Source: Vibrio aquaticus (GTDB taxonomy: Bacteria; Pseudomonadota; Gammaproteobacteria; Enterobacterales; Vibrionaceae). From it: DNA of 64,000 bases. This document shows, in pieces, positions 1-9,594 of this stretch; within the stretch, counting starts at the first letter, position 1; every line of letters begins with the position of its first letter. The DNA lies in the NCBI RefSeq assembly GCF_003970385.1, contig NZ_RXZH01000005.1:124001-188000 (forward strand), written 5' to 3'. The notes under the pieces are model-generated. The model did no database searches and was not told the origin of the DNA. It saw only the letters and a list, made by a program, of their open reading frames with translations. The position numbers and the translations under genes were made by a program.

Positions 1-798
1 GCAGTTGGTGCTGGCGCTGGCAACGAAGAACGTGTTGCTGCTCTTGTTGAAGCGGGTGTCGACGTTCTACTTATCGACTCTTCTCACGGTCACTCTGAAG
101 GTGTACTCAACCGTATTCGTGAAACTCGCGCTGCATACCCAGATCTAGAGATCATTGGTGGTAACGTTGCAACGGGTGCAGGTGCTCGTGCACTTATCGA
201 AGCGGGCGTAAGCGCAGTGAAAGTAGGTATCGGCCCTGGTTCTATCTGTACAACTCGTATCGTAACGGGCGTTGGTGTACCTCAAGTAACAGCAATCGCA
301 GACGCAGCAGAAGTTGCAAACGAATACGGCATTCCAGTTATCGCAGATGGCGGTATCCGTTTCTCTGGTGATATCTGTAAAGCGATCGTTGCTGGCGCAT
401 CTTGTGTGATGGTTGGTTCAATGTTCGCGGGTACTGAAGAAGCACCGGGTGAAGTGATTCTTTACAACGGTCGTTCTTACAAGTCTTACCGTGGTATGGG
501 TTCTCTTGGCGCGATGTCTCAAGGTTCTTCTGACCGTTACTTCCAATCTGACAACGCGGCAGACAAGCTGGTACCAGAAGGTATTGAAGGTCGTATCGCA
601 TACAAAGGTCGCCTAAAAGAGATCGTTCACCAGCAAATGGGTGGTCTTCGCTCAAGCATGGGTCTAACAGGCAGCGCAACAATTGAAGATATGCGTACGA
701 AAGCTGAATTCGTTCGTATTTCTGGCGCTGGCATGAAAGAGTCTCATGTTCATGACGTTCAAATTACTAAGGAAGCGCCAAACTACCGTCTAGGTTAA
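1..798 (+). CDS. guaB: IMP dehydrogenase (3' part; start lies outside the window)
   Basis: NAD-dependent oxidation of IMP to XMP, the first committed and rate-limiting step of GMP synthesis, in the cytoplasm. The reading frame is open from base 1, so only the C-terminal 265 residues are present. The catalytic loop GPGSICTTR is visible, with its active-site cysteine at codon 247-249. The phosphate-binding segment ([11 protein letters not shown]), the flap ([15 protein letters not shown]) and the conserved C-terminal segment around [11 protein letters not shown] follow. The next gene is guaA, which uses its product. The N-terminal barrel and any CBS domains cannot be assessed. Family assignment is certain. 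Confidence 0.98.
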   Translation, partial: AVGAGAGNEERVAALVEAGVDVLLIDSSHGHSEGVLNRIRETRAAYPDLEIIGGNVATGAGARALIEAGVSAVKVGIGPGSICTTRIVTGVGVPQVTAIADAAEVANEYGIPVIADGGIRFSGDICKAIVAGASCVMVGSMFAGTEEAPGEVILYNGRSYKSYRGMGSLGAMSQGSSDRYFQSDNAADKLVPEGIEGRIAYKGRLKEIVHQQMGGLRSSMGLTGSATIEDMRTKAEFVRISGAGMKESHVHDVQITKEAPNYRLG

Positions 799-886
799 TT
801 TCTTCGGTGAGTGCTGAGTAAATGGTCTTATGTTGAGGCGTTACTGAGCAAAATACCAATCAAGAAATTTGATTACCTTAAATATG

Positions 887-902
887 ACGTAAACGTTTGC
901 TT
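887..902 (+). promoter_or_regulatory. PurR box upstream of guaA
   Basis: The 16-mer ACGTAAACGTTTGCTT matches the purine-repressor operator (consensus ACGCAAACGTTTGCGT), with an intact AAACGTTT core. It lies between guaB and guaA, 76 bases before the guaA start. PurR binding is inferred from the match and from two further boxes at purL and purM in this window. Confidence 0.75.
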
Positions 903-923
903 TTTTCCTTGAAGCATTAAGAA

Positions 924-950
924 GAGGCGAGTACACTCGCCTCCGTTTTA
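924..950 (+). terminator. Terminator-like hairpin between guaB and guaA
   Basis: Perfect 8-bp stem GAGGCGAG/CTCGCCTC with a TACA loop, followed by CGTTTTA. It lies behind the PurR box and 28 bases before guaA. It could end guaB transcripts or act as a leader terminator for guaA. The T-tract is short, so its efficiency is uncertain. Confidence 0.6.
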
Positions 951-977
951 ATCACTTAGCTTATAAGACTGCTCAAA

Positions 978-2531
978 ATGACTAAAAATATTCATGACCA
1001 ACGTATTCTGATCTTGGACTTCGGTTCTCAGTACACTCAGCTAGTAGCACGCCGTATTCGTGAAATCGGTGTTTACTGTGAGCTATGGAGCTGGGATGTA
1101 GAAGAAGCGGATATTCGTGAATTCAACCCTGACGGTATCATCCTGTCTGGTGGCCCTGAAAGCGTAACAGAAGAAAACTCTCCACGTGCACCTCAGTACG
1201 TGTTCGATTCAGGTGTACCAGTATTTGGTATCTGTTACGGCATGCAAACAATGGCTGAGCAACTTGGCGGTAAAGTAGCAACGTCTACTGAGCGTGAGTT
1301 CGGCTACGCTGCTGTTCAAGTGACTGGCGAATCAGCACTTTTCGCTGACCTTGAGTCTACTCAAGATGTTTGGATGAGCCACGGTGACAAAGTGGTTGAG
1401 ATCCCTGCTGATTTCACCAAGATCGCTGAAACAGACACTTGCCCATACGCAGCAATGGCAAACGAAGAGAAGAAATACTTCGGTGTTCAATTCCACCCAG
1501 AAGTAACGCACACTAAGAACGGCATGAAAATGCTAGAAAACTTCGTACTGAACGTGTGTGGTTGTGAAGGTCTATGGACTTCTGCTTCTATCATTGAAGA
1601 CGCGGTTGCTCGTATTAAAGAGCAAGTAGGTGACGACGAAGTTATCCTTGGTCTTTCTGGTGGTGTGGATTCATCAGTTGTTGCGATGCTTGCACACCGT
1701 GCAATTGGCGACAAACTAACATGTGTATTTGTAGATAACGGCCTTCTTCGTCTCAACGAAGCTGAGCAAGTTATGGAGATGTTTGGCAACAAGTTCGGCC
1801 TAAACATCATCAAGGTTGATGCTGAAGATCGTTTCCTTAAAGCGCTTGAAGGCGAAGCTGAACCTGAAGCTAAGCGTAAGATCATCGGTCACGTATTCGT
1901 AGATATCTTCGATGAAGAGTCTAAGAAACTGTCTAATGCTAAATGGCTAGCTCAGGGTACAATCTACCCAGACGTAATTGAGTCAGCGGCATCTAAGACG
2001 GGTAAAGCACACGTCATCAAATCTCACCATAATGTTGGTGGTCTTCCTGATGATATGGAAATGGGCCTTGTTGAGCCTCTACGTGAGCTGTTTAAAGATG
2101 AAGTACGTAAGATCGGTCTAGAGCTTGGTCTTCCATACAACATGCTTTACCGCCACCCATTCCCAGGTCCTGGTCTAGGCGTTCGTGTTCTTGGCGAAAT
2201 CAAGAAAGAGTACTGTGACTTGCTACGTCGCGCAGATGCTATCTTCATTGAAGAACTTCACGCTGCTGACCTTTACCACAAGGTATCTCAAGCATTCACG
2301 GTATTCCTACCAGTACGTTCAGTTGGCGTAATGGGCGATGGCCGCAAGTACGATTGGGTTGTCTCTCTACGTGCTGTAGAAACGATCGACTTCATGACTG
2401 CTCACTGGGCACATCTACCATACGACTTCCTAGGTAAGGTTTCTAACCGTATTATCAACGAAGTTAACGGCATTTCACGTGTTGTTTACGATATTTCAGG
2501 TAAGCCACCTGCAACTATCGAGTGGGAATAA
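978..2531 (+). CDS. guaA: GMP synthase (glutamine-hydrolysing)
   Basis: Converts XMP to GMP using ATP and glutamine; cytoplasmic dimer, last step of guanine nucleotide synthesis. The 517 residues are close to the usual 525. An N-terminal class I glutamine amidotransferase has the nucleophile C86 in FGICYGMQ and the H173/E175 pair in FHPEV. It is followed by an ATP-pyrophosphatase domain with the P-loop-like SGGVDSS (227-233) and a C-terminal dimerisation domain ending in the typical KPPATIEWE. It lies downstream of guaB but is separated by 179 bases holding a PurR box and a hairpin, so it may be partly transcribed on its own. A strong terminator follows. Confidence 0.98.
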   Translation: MTKNIHDQRILILDFGSQYTQLVARRIREIGVYCELWSWDVEEADIREFNPDGIILSGGPESVTEENSPRAPQYVFDSGVPVFGICYGMQTMAEQLGGKVATSTEREFGYAAVQVTGESALFADLESTQDVWMSHGDKVVEIPADFTKIAETDTCPYAAMANEEKKYFGVQFHPEVTHTKNGMKMLENFVLNVCGCEGLWTSASIIEDAVARIKEQVGDDEVILGLSGGVDSSVVAMLAHRAIGDKLTCVFVDNGLLRLNEAEQVMEMFGNKFGLNIIKVDAEDRFLKALEGEAEPEAKRKIIGHVFVDIFDEESKKLSNAKWLAQGTIYPDVIESAASKTGKAHVIKSHHNVGGLPDDMEMGLVEPLRELFKDEVRKIGLELGLPYNMLYRHPFPGPGLGVRVLGEIKKEYCDLLRRADAIFIEELHAADLYHKVSQAFTVFLPVRSVGVMGDGRKYDWVVSLRAVETIDFMTAHWAHLPYDFLGKVSNRIINEVNGISRVVYDISGKPPATIEWE

Positions 2532-2556
2532 TCCTCACTGTTGATTAAGTCTTTAG

Positions 2557-2582
2557 AGCCAGCTTTCGAGCTGGCTTTTTTC
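2557..2582 (+). terminator. Rho-independent terminator of guaA
   Basis: Perfect stem AGCCAGCT/AGCTGGCT closed by a TTCG tetraloop and followed by six T residues, 26 bases after the guaA stop. Confidence 0.9.
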
Positions 2583-2749
2583 TGCCTGCCGCTATGATCT
2601 ACCGCACAACTCTGGTTACGAGATTGTTACCTCTTTTGTTGTAAGCCTTTGTTGACTCGCAACTTGACTGAGCAAACACTTATTCATGGTGCTTATTTTT
2701 TCGTCATTTCCTAATCTTTTGAGCAGCTTTAAACACAAGGAAATGTACC

Positions 2750-4459
2750 ATGAACAAGGTAAGCTATTTGACGGCAGCACTTTCACTTGCCGTAGTCTCA
2801 TCCAGTTGGGCGACCATGAATATTCAGCCCGATCCTCAAAATCCGACAGGTTATGTCGTTTCGCGTGCTGATATCCAAGCGGTTGAAAGCCAAAAGACGG
2901 CTGATCCAATGTATCAGATTTGGTCGCAAGCTTTGCGCACAGCACCAAACAGCGTTGTTGAAGCGATTGATTCAGGCTTGGCGTCTAACCCAGAAAACGT
3001 AAAACGAGTGGAGCGAGTATTCCCTCGTAATGAGTGGGACTTTCTTACAGGAATGGCGGCTCCTGAGTACACCTATACTCGATTCTTACGCGCTATCGGT
3101 AAGTTTCCTGCGTTCTGTGCGGAATACACAGACGGTCGTGACTCTGATGCAATTTGTAAACGTTCCATTGTGACGGCTTTTGCTCATTTCGCTCAAGAAA
3201 CGGGTGGTCATATCGCCATTGATAATACCTCTGATAACCCATTGGCTTTAGAAGAGTGGCAGCAAGCCTTAGTTCACGTGCGTGAAATGGGCTGGTCTGA
3301 AGGCCAAGAAGGATACACCACTGGTTGTGGTCAAAACGATTGGCAGAACAAAAAGTGGCCTTGTGCAGCAGGGCAGGGGTATTTCGGGCGAGGCGCTAAA
3401 CAACTTTCTTACCACTTTAACTATGGTGCCTTTTCTGAAGTGATGTTCGATGGTGATGCTTCGGTTCTACTGAATAACCCAGGGTTAGTTGCAGATTCAT
3501 GGCTAAACTTGGCTTCGGCAATCTGGTTCTTCTTAACGCCACAAGCACCTAAACCAGCGATGTTGCATGTGATTGACAAAACTTGGACACCGTCACTGCG
3601 CGAAATAGATGCCGGTATTGGCTACGGCTTTGGTACCACAATCAATATCATCAACGGTGGTATCGAGTGTGGCGAGCAAAACAAAAACAAAGGCCAGCCA
3701 GTTAACCGTATTCGTTACTGGGAAGGTTTATCAGCACATTACCAAATTCCAATCGAAGCGAACGAAAAGAATACCTGTTGGCAGCAAACGCCTTACGGTA
3801 GCTTGAATCTAAACGGCGCAACGGATGTGCTTTACACCAACTGGGATGGTAACTGGAAATACTATGCAGATCGTCCTGGTGGTTACTCATTTGAGTGTGA
3901 GCTAGTTGGTTTCCAAACGGCTTACTCAGCGTTAGTTCCGGGTGACTACGAAAAGTGTGTCACCAACTCTTATGGTTCACATTCAAGCTGGCCTGAGGTC
4001 CGTGTTGTCGAGAAACTCGATCCGGTTGATCCAGGGACAGGTCCGGTAACGGGCACTGACTGGGATTCAAATAAGGTCTACACCGGCGGAGAAGAGGTAA
4101 CGTATAAAGGCGTGACTTATAAAGCGAAATGGTGGACACAAGGTGATGACCCGACGCTTGGTGGACCATGGGAGCAGATTGCTGGTACGGTGACCGAACC
4201 GACTCCTACGCCAGATCCGACACCAACACCAGATCCTGAGCCGACTCCAGAGCCAACACCGACGCCAGACCCAGAGCCGACACCTGAACCAACGCCAGTT
4301 CCGGATACGTTCATTCAATGGGAGCCAGGAGTGACGCAAGTGGCCAATGGTGAAAAAGTGACTTATCTCGGTAAGTGCTTTATTGCGAAAAATGGCCCAG
4401 GCGTATGGGAAAGCCCAACTCAATCTAACTGGTTCTGGGATGAGATCTCTTGCCAGTAA
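2750..4459 (+). CDS. Secreted chitinase, GH19 family, with two C-terminal chitin-binding modules
   Basis: Hydrolyses beta-1,4 bonds of chitin outside the cell. The 569-residue protein starts with a signal peptide (about 1-22, hydrophobic core then SSSWAT). A GH19 catalytic domain spans about residues 90-340, recognised by the [11 protein letters not shown] segment holding the likely catalytic glutamate, the [16 protein letters not shown] motif and the [16 protein letters not shown] segment. A CBM5/12-like module follows ([19 protein letters not shown]... WWTQGDDP), then a Pro-Thr-rich linker of about 35 residues made of repeated [12 protein letters not shown] units, and a second short carbohydrate-binding module ending [10 protein letters not shown]. 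It is a single gene with its own terminator. The exact substrate (soluble oligomers or crystalline chitin) cannot be told from sequence. Confidence 0.93.
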   Translation: MNKVSYLTAALSLAVVSSSWATMNIQPDPQNPTGYVVSRADIQAVESQKTADPMYQIWSQALRTAPNSVVEAIDSGLASNPENVKRVERVFPRNEWDFLTGMAAPEYTYTRFLRAIGKFPAFCAEYTDGRDSDAICKRSIVTAFAHFAQETGGHIAIDNTSDNPLALEEWQQALVHVREMGWSEGQEGYTTGCGQNDWQNKKWPCAAGQGYFGRGAKQLSYHFNYGAFSEVMFDGDASVLLNNPGLVADSWLNLASAIWFFLTPQAPKPAMLHVIDKTWTPSLREIDAGIGYGFGTTINIINGGIECGEQNKNKGQPVNRIRYWEGLSAHYQIPIEANEKNTCWQQTPYGSLNLNGATDVLYTNWDGNWKYYADRPGGYSFECELVGFQTAYSALVPGDYEKCVTNSYGSHSSWPEVRVVEKLDPVDPGTGPVTGTDWDSNKVYTGGEEVTYKGVTYKAKWWTQGDDPTLGGPWEQIAGTVTEPTPTPDPTPTPDPEPTPEPTPTPDPEPTPEPTPVPDTFIQWEPGVTQVANGEKVTYLGKCFIAKNGPGVWESPTQSNWFWDEISCQ

Positions 4460-4491
4460 GTCTTTAACCTAGCGGTATAGCTTCTAGACAT

Positions 4492-4526
4492 AGAGCCTCA
4501 GGTTTTTCCTTGAGGCTCTTTTTTTG
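4492..4526 (+). terminator. Rho-independent terminator of the chitinase gene
   Basis: Stem AGAGCCTCA/TGAGGCTCT with a T-rich loop, followed by seven T residues, 33 bases after the stop codon. Confidence 0.9.
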
Positions 4527-4702
4527 TTTGTCGCCAGTAAAATGCGCCACAAATTTAACGTGTTACACAAGGTGCCGTTTTAGAAATACGCTATGAAAGG
4601 ATTTGAGTAATCTTAGATTGCAAATTCAATGTTTATCTTTTTTGTTGAACAGGATTAAACTTCGCGCGTAATTTTTATTAACTTTTTTTAAAGGTGCGCA
4701 TA

Positions 4703-5296
4703 ATGTCAACAAAACTGGCAAACCCAGCTCCACTAGGCCTGATGGGTTTCGGTATGACAACCATCCTGCTTAACATCCATAACGCAGGTTTCTTCCCTAT
4801 TGATTCTATGATCCTAGCAATGGGTATTTTCTATGGTGGTCTTAGCCAAGTTCTTGTTGGCATGATGTGCTTCAAGCGTGGTGATACTTTCGGTACAACG
4901 GCGTTTACCTCATACGGTCTGTTCTGGCTGACACTGGTTGGTTTGATCGTAATGCCTTACATGGGCTTACCAGCTAGCCCTGCAAGCTTCATGGGTTGGT
5001 ACTTACTTCTATGGGGCGTGTTCACAGGCTTCATGTTTATTGGTTCACTGTGCTACCCAGTCGCGAAGCAAGTAGTCTTTGGTTCACTAACGATCCTATT
5101 CTTCCTACTTGCTGCACGTGACTTCACAGGTAGCGAGCTGATCGGCACAATCGCTGGTTTTGAAGGTATCTTCTGTGGTGCAAGTGCAATTTACTTCGCT
5201 ATGGCGCAAGTACTGAACAACGAATATGGTCGCACTATTCTGCCTATCGGCGAAAAGAAAGCGGCGGAAGTAGAGCTGCAACAAGTCGCTGCATAA
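4703..5296 (+). CDS. Acetate/succinate transporter, GPR1/FUN34/YaaH (AceTr) family
   Basis: Inner-membrane channel-like carrier for acetate and related small carboxylates. The signature [14 protein letters not shown] lies at the N-terminus, and six hydrophobic segments cover the 197 residues. ATG at 4703 was preferred over the in-frame GTG at 4694, because homologues begin [12 protein letters not shown] and the family motif sits just after it. The gene stands alone, with 176 bases of AT-rich sequence before it and a strong terminator behind. It is an orthologue-level match to E. coli SatP/YaaH; substrate preference is inferred from family. Confidence 0.9.
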   Translation: MSTKLANPAPLGLMGFGMTTILLNIHNAGFFPIDSMILAMGIFYGGLSQVLVGMMCFKRGDTFGTTAFTSYGLFWLTLVGLIVMPYMGLPASPASFMGWYLLLWGVFTGFMFIGSLCYPVAKQVVFGSLTILFFLLAARDFTGSELIGTIAGFEGIFCGASAIYFAMAQVLNNEYGRTILPIGEKKAAEVELQQVAA

Positions 5297-5364
5297 ATAT
5301 AAAAGATTTGATTGCCGTGACGCCTGAATCACGAGCAGTCAAACGTTGGGAACCTAATACGAAA

Positions 5365-5393
5365 GGGGTTAGCTGATGCTAACCCCTTTTTTT
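5365..5393. terminator. Terminator between the acetate transporter and the convergent symporter
   Basis: Perfect stem GGGGTTAGC/GCTAACCCC with a TGAT loop and seven T residues. A residues lie on the other side, so it may also serve the convergent gene that ends at 5427. Confidence 0.88.
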
Positions 5394-5426
5394 ACCACTG
5401 CTTTTCTTAATGTATAGCTTTCGCTA

Positions 5427-6965
5427 TTAGGTAGAAGGCTGCTCTACCGGTTTAGACTCCACCTCTGATGAAGGTTCTTTGCCCGTCTTACGGCGGTACT
5501 TGTCTTCCCAGTAGTCTGCGCCTTTAATGCCAAGTTTCACTGGGTTAAATGTGTACTCAGTGACACCTTGTCTTTGCTGTTCTTCATAGTCATGCAGCGC
5601 TTTTAGTGCTGGCTTAGACATGAAGAAGATAATCAGAATACCGACGATGTTTAGCCATGCCATTAGGCCTACACCTACATCACCCATTGCCCATGCAAGG
5701 TTTGCGGTCTTAACTGTACCGTAGAACACAACGGCGATTAATGCGACTTTTAGTAGGAACATTAAGCCGTTAACTTTGAAGGTACGGCGGATATACGCAA
5801 TATTTGTCTCTGCGATGTAGTAGTACGCAAGAATGGTTGTGAATGCAAAGAAGAACAGTGCAATCGCGATGAACGGTTTACCGATACCTGGTAGTGCACT
5901 TTCGATGGCCATCTGAGTAAATACAGGACCGTTTGCGGCAATATCGGCTGCTACGTTCTGAACTAGGAAGCCTTCAGCACCGTGTACGTTGTATGCACCA
6001 GTAATGATGATCATAAATGCGGTTGCTGAACAGACGAGTAGCGTATCAATGTAGATAGAGAACGACTGAACCAGACCTTGCTGAGCAGGGTGATCAACAC
6101 TTGCTGCTGCCGCTGCGTGAGGACCTGTACCTTGGCCTGCTTCGTTAGAGTAAACACCACGTTTAACACCCCAACCAATCGCAGCACCAACGCCCGCCAT
6201 CGGAGTGAATGCGTCGCCAACGATCATTGCGAATACGCGTGGCACTTCGCCGATGTTAAGTAGGATGATGATGAACGCTGTTACGATGTAAGCAAGCGCC
6301 ATGAAAGGAACAACAATCTGCGTGAAGTTTGCGATACGTTTAACGCCACCGAAGATGATGAACGCAAGAATCACGGCAATGATAGTACCTGTTAGGATTT
6401 TCGCGAAGCTGAACGTCCCAATGGCAGTTTCAATCATCGCACCAGAACCGAATGCCGCTTCTACTGCGTTACCGATACTGTTTGATTGAACGCCCGGTAG
6501 TAAGAAACCACAAGCAAAGATAGTCGCGATAGCAAAGATCCATGCATACCACTTCTGACCCATTGCTTTTTCAATGTAGTAAGCAGGGCCACCACGGAAC
6601 TCGCCGTTATCTTCCTCTTTGTAAATCTGCGCCAGCGTTGATTCTGCGTAAGCCGTTGCTGCGCCAAAGAACGCCACGACCCACATCCAAAATACCGCAC
6701 CAGGACCACCGAAACCGATCGCCGCTGCAACACCCGCAATGTTACCTGTACCTACACGGCCAGAAAGTGATACCGCGAGAGCTTGGAAAGAGGAGATCCC
6801 TTTGTCTGAGCTCTTACCCGATAGAAGCAAGCGCCACATTTCACTGAAATGACGAATTTGAACAAATCGAGTCATGATTGAATAGAACAAACCAGCGCCC
6901 AAGCACAGATAGATCAGTATTGGGCTCCAGATGATTCCATTCAAAAAATCAACAATTGACTGCAT
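5427..6965 (-). CDS. Sodium:alanine/glycine symporter, AGCS family
   Basis: Inner-membrane Na+-coupled importer of alanine or glycine. The 512 residues carry about ten or more hydrophobic segments. The family signature SLSGRVGTGNIAGVAAAIGFGGPGA lies near residue 67-91, and GVKRGVYSNEAGQGTGPHAAAAA near the middle is another AGCS hallmark. The C-terminal tail is charged and cytoplasmic. It lies downstream of dadA on the same strand, separated by 297 bases, which suggests linked use of alanine (uptake here, D-alanine oxidation by DadA). Some Vibrio AGCS genes follow a glycine riboswitch, but no such structure is recognisable before this one. Confidence 0.93.
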   Translation of the reverse strand: MQSIVDFLNGIIWSPILIYLCLGAGLFYSIMTRFVQIRHFSEMWRLLLSGKSSDKGISSFQALAVSLSGRVGTGNIAGVAAAIGFGGPGAVFWMWVVAFFGAATAYAESTLAQIYKEEDNGEFRGGPAYYIEKAMGQKWYAWIFAIATIFACGFLLPGVQSNSIGNAVEAAFGSGAMIETAIGTFSFAKILTGTIIAVILAFIIFGGVKRIANFTQIVVPFMALAYIVTAFIIILLNIGEVPRVFAMIVGDAFTPMAGVGAAIGWGVKRGVYSNEAGQGTGPHAAAAASVDHPAQQGLVQSFSIYIDTLLVCSATAFMIIITGAYNVHGAEGFLVQNVAADIAANGPVFTQMAIESALPGIGKPFIAIALFFFAFTTILAYYYIAETNIAYIRRTFKVNGLMFLLKVALIAVVFYGTVKTANLAWAMGDVGVGLMAWLNIVGILIIFFMSKPALKALHDYEEQQRQGVTEYTFNPVKLGIKGADYWEDKYRRKTGKEPSSEVESKPVEQPST

Positions 6966-7262
6966 AGTTAGTTTCCCTGTTTGTTGTTTCTAATGGTTGT
7001 TTTATGAGCAGGATATTACCCTTTTTGTAACCGGTTTGTTAATTTATTTATCTTTGGGTCTTTTGTGTCGTGATCTGAAACACAAAATGCTAATAAATTG
7101 TTAAATTGTAGGTTTTGGTTATTTAGTAAAGGCTAATTGTCTGCTGATGTGGCTGTTTAGGTTCGCTTGGTAAACGTTTTCAAAGATTATGCGCAAGATG
7201 GCTTACCTAGAATTACTTTGCAGATAAGCCATAAATTAGATGAATGTATTGTGGTGTGGTGG
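6966..7262. other. Intergenic region between dadA and the AGCS symporter
   Basis: This 297-base stretch has no credible gene. It contains an 8-bp inverted repeat TTTTGTGT/ACACAAAA around 7050-7085, which could be a regulator site, and a TGGCTTA/TAAGCCA inverted repeat (about 7199-7233) behind dadA that lacks a T-tract. I searched for a glycine riboswitch and did not see one. Confidence 0.5.
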
Positions 7263-8516
7263 CTAGGCTTGGTATCTCGCCATACTCAGTTCTTGTATTG
7301 AATGCTGACCTTGAGAAGAGATGCTCTCGGTTAGAATATCAGCCGAACCACATGCCATCGTCCAACCCAATGTTCCGTGGCCAGTATTGGTATAGAGGTT
7401 GGAAATCGGTGTTTGACCAATGATTGGCGTTCCATCCGGTGTCATTGGTCGAAATCCTGTCCAGTAATCGGCTTGATCAAAATCGACACCTTTTGGGAAC
7501 AGCTGCTGGACGACATGGTTTAGGGTCGCTAGTCGCTTGTCAGGTAACTGCGCATCAAATCCGGCGAGCTCTGCCGTGCCGGCGACTCGAATCCGTTTAT
7601 CAAAGCGAGTGACTGCGACTTTGTAAGTCTCATCCATGATGGTCGAAGTGGGCGCGTCTGCATCATTAAGGACGGGTAGGGTGAGTGAATAGCCTTTCAC
7701 GGGATAAACGGGAAGGTTAATACCCAGAGGGCTTAGCAGTTGTTTTGAATAACTGCCCATCGCAACAACCACATAATTCGCTTGAATTTCGCCTTGTGAG
7801 GTTTTAATCGCGCTCACCTGGTTCTTTTCAACCTGTATACTTTCAATGTTGGTGTTGAATAGAAAAGTCACGCCAGCTTGCTCTGCCATCGCCTGTAATT
7901 GCTGGCAGAAGAGATAACAATCCCCAGTTTGATCGTCTGGTAAATAGAGCCCGCCGGTTAAACTGCCTTGCATGTTCGCCAGCCCCGGTTCCTGAATCAG
8001 ACATTGTTTCGGAGTAAGCAGTTGGCAACGCGTCCCACTCTCCGTGAGCAGAGTTATGTCTTTTTGTACTGCATCTAATTGAGCGTGGGTACGGAAGATT
8101 TGCAGTGTCCCTTTACTGCGCCCTTGGTACTCCAAGCGATATTGTTGGTTTAATTTAGCTAAACATTCACGGCTGCGGTTAGCGATAGTTAGCATGCGAG
8201 ATTTATTGATGCGATACTTGTCTAACTGGCAATTCGCCAACATCTTTCCAGCCCAAGAGACCAATTCAGGTGTCAGGTTTGGGCTGACTTTTAGGGGCGC
8301 GTGTTGTTCAAACAGCCACTTCATCGCCTTTAAAGGAATACCCGGCGCTGCCCACGGTGAAGAGTAACCATAAGAGATCTGCCCTGCATTAGCGAAGCTA
8401 GTCTCTTCTGCTGCTTTTGATTGTCTATCGATGACGGTGACATCGAATCCGGCTTGGTTTAGATACCAAGCACTGGTTAGCCCTATCACGCCGCTGCCTA
8501 AAACCGCTACTTTCAC
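7263..8516 (-). CDS. dadA: D-amino acid dehydrogenase, DadA-type FAD oxidoreductase
   Basis: Membrane-associated flavoenzyme that oxidises D-alanine and other D-amino acids to 2-oxo acids and passes electrons to the respiratory chain. The 417 residues begin with the FAD-binding Rossmann motif VLGSGVIGLTSAWYL. The family segment NAGQISYGYSSPWAAPG and the C-terminal WTGFRPMTPDGTPIIG and NTGHGTLGWTMACGSA follow. It starts with GTG. A LysR-type gene is divergently transcribed 104 bases away and is the probable regulator. The AGCS alanine symporter lies downstream on the same strand. The usual partner alanine racemase dadX is not in this window. Confidence 0.92.
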   Translation of the reverse strand: MKVAVLGSGVIGLTSAWYLNQAGFDVTVIDRQSKAAEETSFANAGQISYGYSSPWAAPGIPLKAMKWLFEQHAPLKVSPNLTPELVSWAGKMLANCQLDKYRINKSRMLTIANRSRECLAKLNQQYRLEYQGRSKGTLQIFRTHAQLDAVQKDITLLTESGTRCQLLTPKQCLIQEPGLANMQGSLTGGLYLPDDQTGDCYLFCQQLQAMAEQAGVTFLFNTNIESIQVEKNQVSAIKTSQGEIQANYVVVAMGSYSKQLLSPLGINLPVYPVKGYSLTLPVLNDADAPTSTIMDETYKVAVTRFDKRIRVAGTAELAGFDAQLPDKRLATLNHVVQQLFPKGVDFDQADYWTGFRPMTPDGTPIIGQTPISNLYTNTGHGTLGWTMACGSADILTESISSQGQHSIQELSMARYQA

Positions 8517-8574
8517 GTTTGCATCTCACACTATGAATTTTTGCCTAGCATGGTTAATTTACATTCGGTTAACA

Positions 8575-8590
8575 ATCAATAAGAATTGAT
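8575..8590. promoter_or_regulatory. Palindrome in the dadA/LysR divergent promoter region
   Basis: Perfect inverted repeat ATCAAT-AAGA-ATTGAT within the 104-base divergent interval, 30 bases before the LysR gene start. Its size and place suit a LysR-type regulator box, but recognition by the adjacent regulator is inference. Confidence 0.45.
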
Positions 8591-8620
8591 ATTAGGTTTT
8601 AGATTTTCTAAAGGGTAGGT

Positions 8621-9505
8621 ATGAAGTCAACCATTCTTCATGGGGTGAATCTCGTCTGCATCGTCGCTCGTCATCACAGTTTGACCAGCGCTGCAAAAGA
8701 GCTCAATCTTACCGTTGGCGCAGTCAGTCAGCAGTTACAACAGATCGAAGATAAGCTTGGTTTTGCCGTTTTTGAGCGCCATGCTCGTGGAATTCGATTG
8801 ACTGAAATAGGCGCGAAGTTGGTTGAATCGACCGGCCATCATTTAAGTGCAATTGAAGAGAATGTTTTTCAGCTCACTCATGTCTCTGAACGTAAGCAAA
8901 TCCGCTTGAAGCTCACCCCATCGTTTGCCTTTAAGTGGTTAGTCCCTAAGCTTGAAAAGTTCCATAAACAGTATCCAGATGTGCAAATCCATACCTTTGC
9001 CGAAGGTGCATTGGTCGACAGTGACAAACGAAATTTTGATATCGCGATTGATTACGGACCTTTGCCTTACAAGCACACCTCGGCAGAGCTGCTTATGGAA
9101 GAGTCGCTGATAGCGGTAATGAGCCCGGATTATTATCAAGCCCACTTAGTGGATCAAGGCGATGCTAGCTGGGCTAACGTGTCCTTATTGCATGATGTGA
9201 TGCCCTGGGAAGGTGCGGTGAAAGATCATGAGTGGCGCTTTTGGGCTGAGCACCATGGTCTAACGTTCAACACTAATCAAGGACACTTCTTTAACCGAAC
9301 GGACATGGCTATGTCTGCTGCGGAAGCGGGCGTTGGTATTGCACTCGCTCGTTCAGCGCTACTCAGCAATGAGTTAGAAAAGGGCAGTTTAGTCGCCCCG
9401 TTTCCTCCTATCTCTGCTCATGCGGGTTATTTCATTCTTACCAATACCGACTCACCTTATACGCGACTCTTTAAAAACTGGCTAAGACTAATGATTAATT
9501 TGTAA
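8621..9505 (+). CDS. LysR-family transcriptional regulator divergent from dadA
   Basis: DNA-binding regulator of 294 residues. The N-terminal winged helix-turn-helix (about 8-65) shows the LysR pattern, with SLTSAAKELNLTVGAVSQQLQQIEDKLGFAVFERHARGIRLTEIGAKL. A GcvA-like effector-binding domain follows, with the FKWLVPKLEKFHKQYPDVQIHTF and FNRTDMAMSAAEAGVGIALARSAL segments. The head-to-head arrangement with dadA, and a palindrome between the two genes, suggest that it controls dadA and its own expression. The effector is unknown; a D- or L-amino acid would fit the context. The subfamily resemblance to GcvA is a judgement from sequence pattern only. Confidence 0.88.
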   Translation: MKSTILHGVNLVCIVARHHSLTSAAKELNLTVGAVSQQLQQIEDKLGFAVFERHARGIRLTEIGAKLVESTGHHLSAIEENVFQLTHVSERKQIRLKLTPSFAFKWLVPKLEKFHKQYPDVQIHTFAEGALVDSDKRNFDIAIDYGPLPYKHTSAELLMEESLIAVMSPDYYQAHLVDQGDASWANVSLLHDVMPWEGAVKDHEWRFWAEHHGLTFNTNQGHFFNRTDMAMSAAEAGVGIALARSALLSNELEKGSLVAPFPPISAHAGYFILTNTDSPYTRLFKNWLRLMINL

Positions 9506-9594
9506 ATAGCGATGACGCGTTGATATGCACCCACTACACTTAGTAGTGAACTTGATTGGGTAGACAACAATCAAGAATATAGGGGCAGCGCATT

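Noticed and set aside
4117..4423. Minus-strand open frames rich in GVGSGVGSG or Trp/Arg opposite the chitinase
   Set aside because: They are shadows of the Pro-Thr repeat linker read from the other strand.
6966..7262. Glycine riboswitch before the AGCS symporter
   Set aside because: Known in front of some Vibrio AGCS genes, but the tandem aptamer core was not found on the minus strand here.
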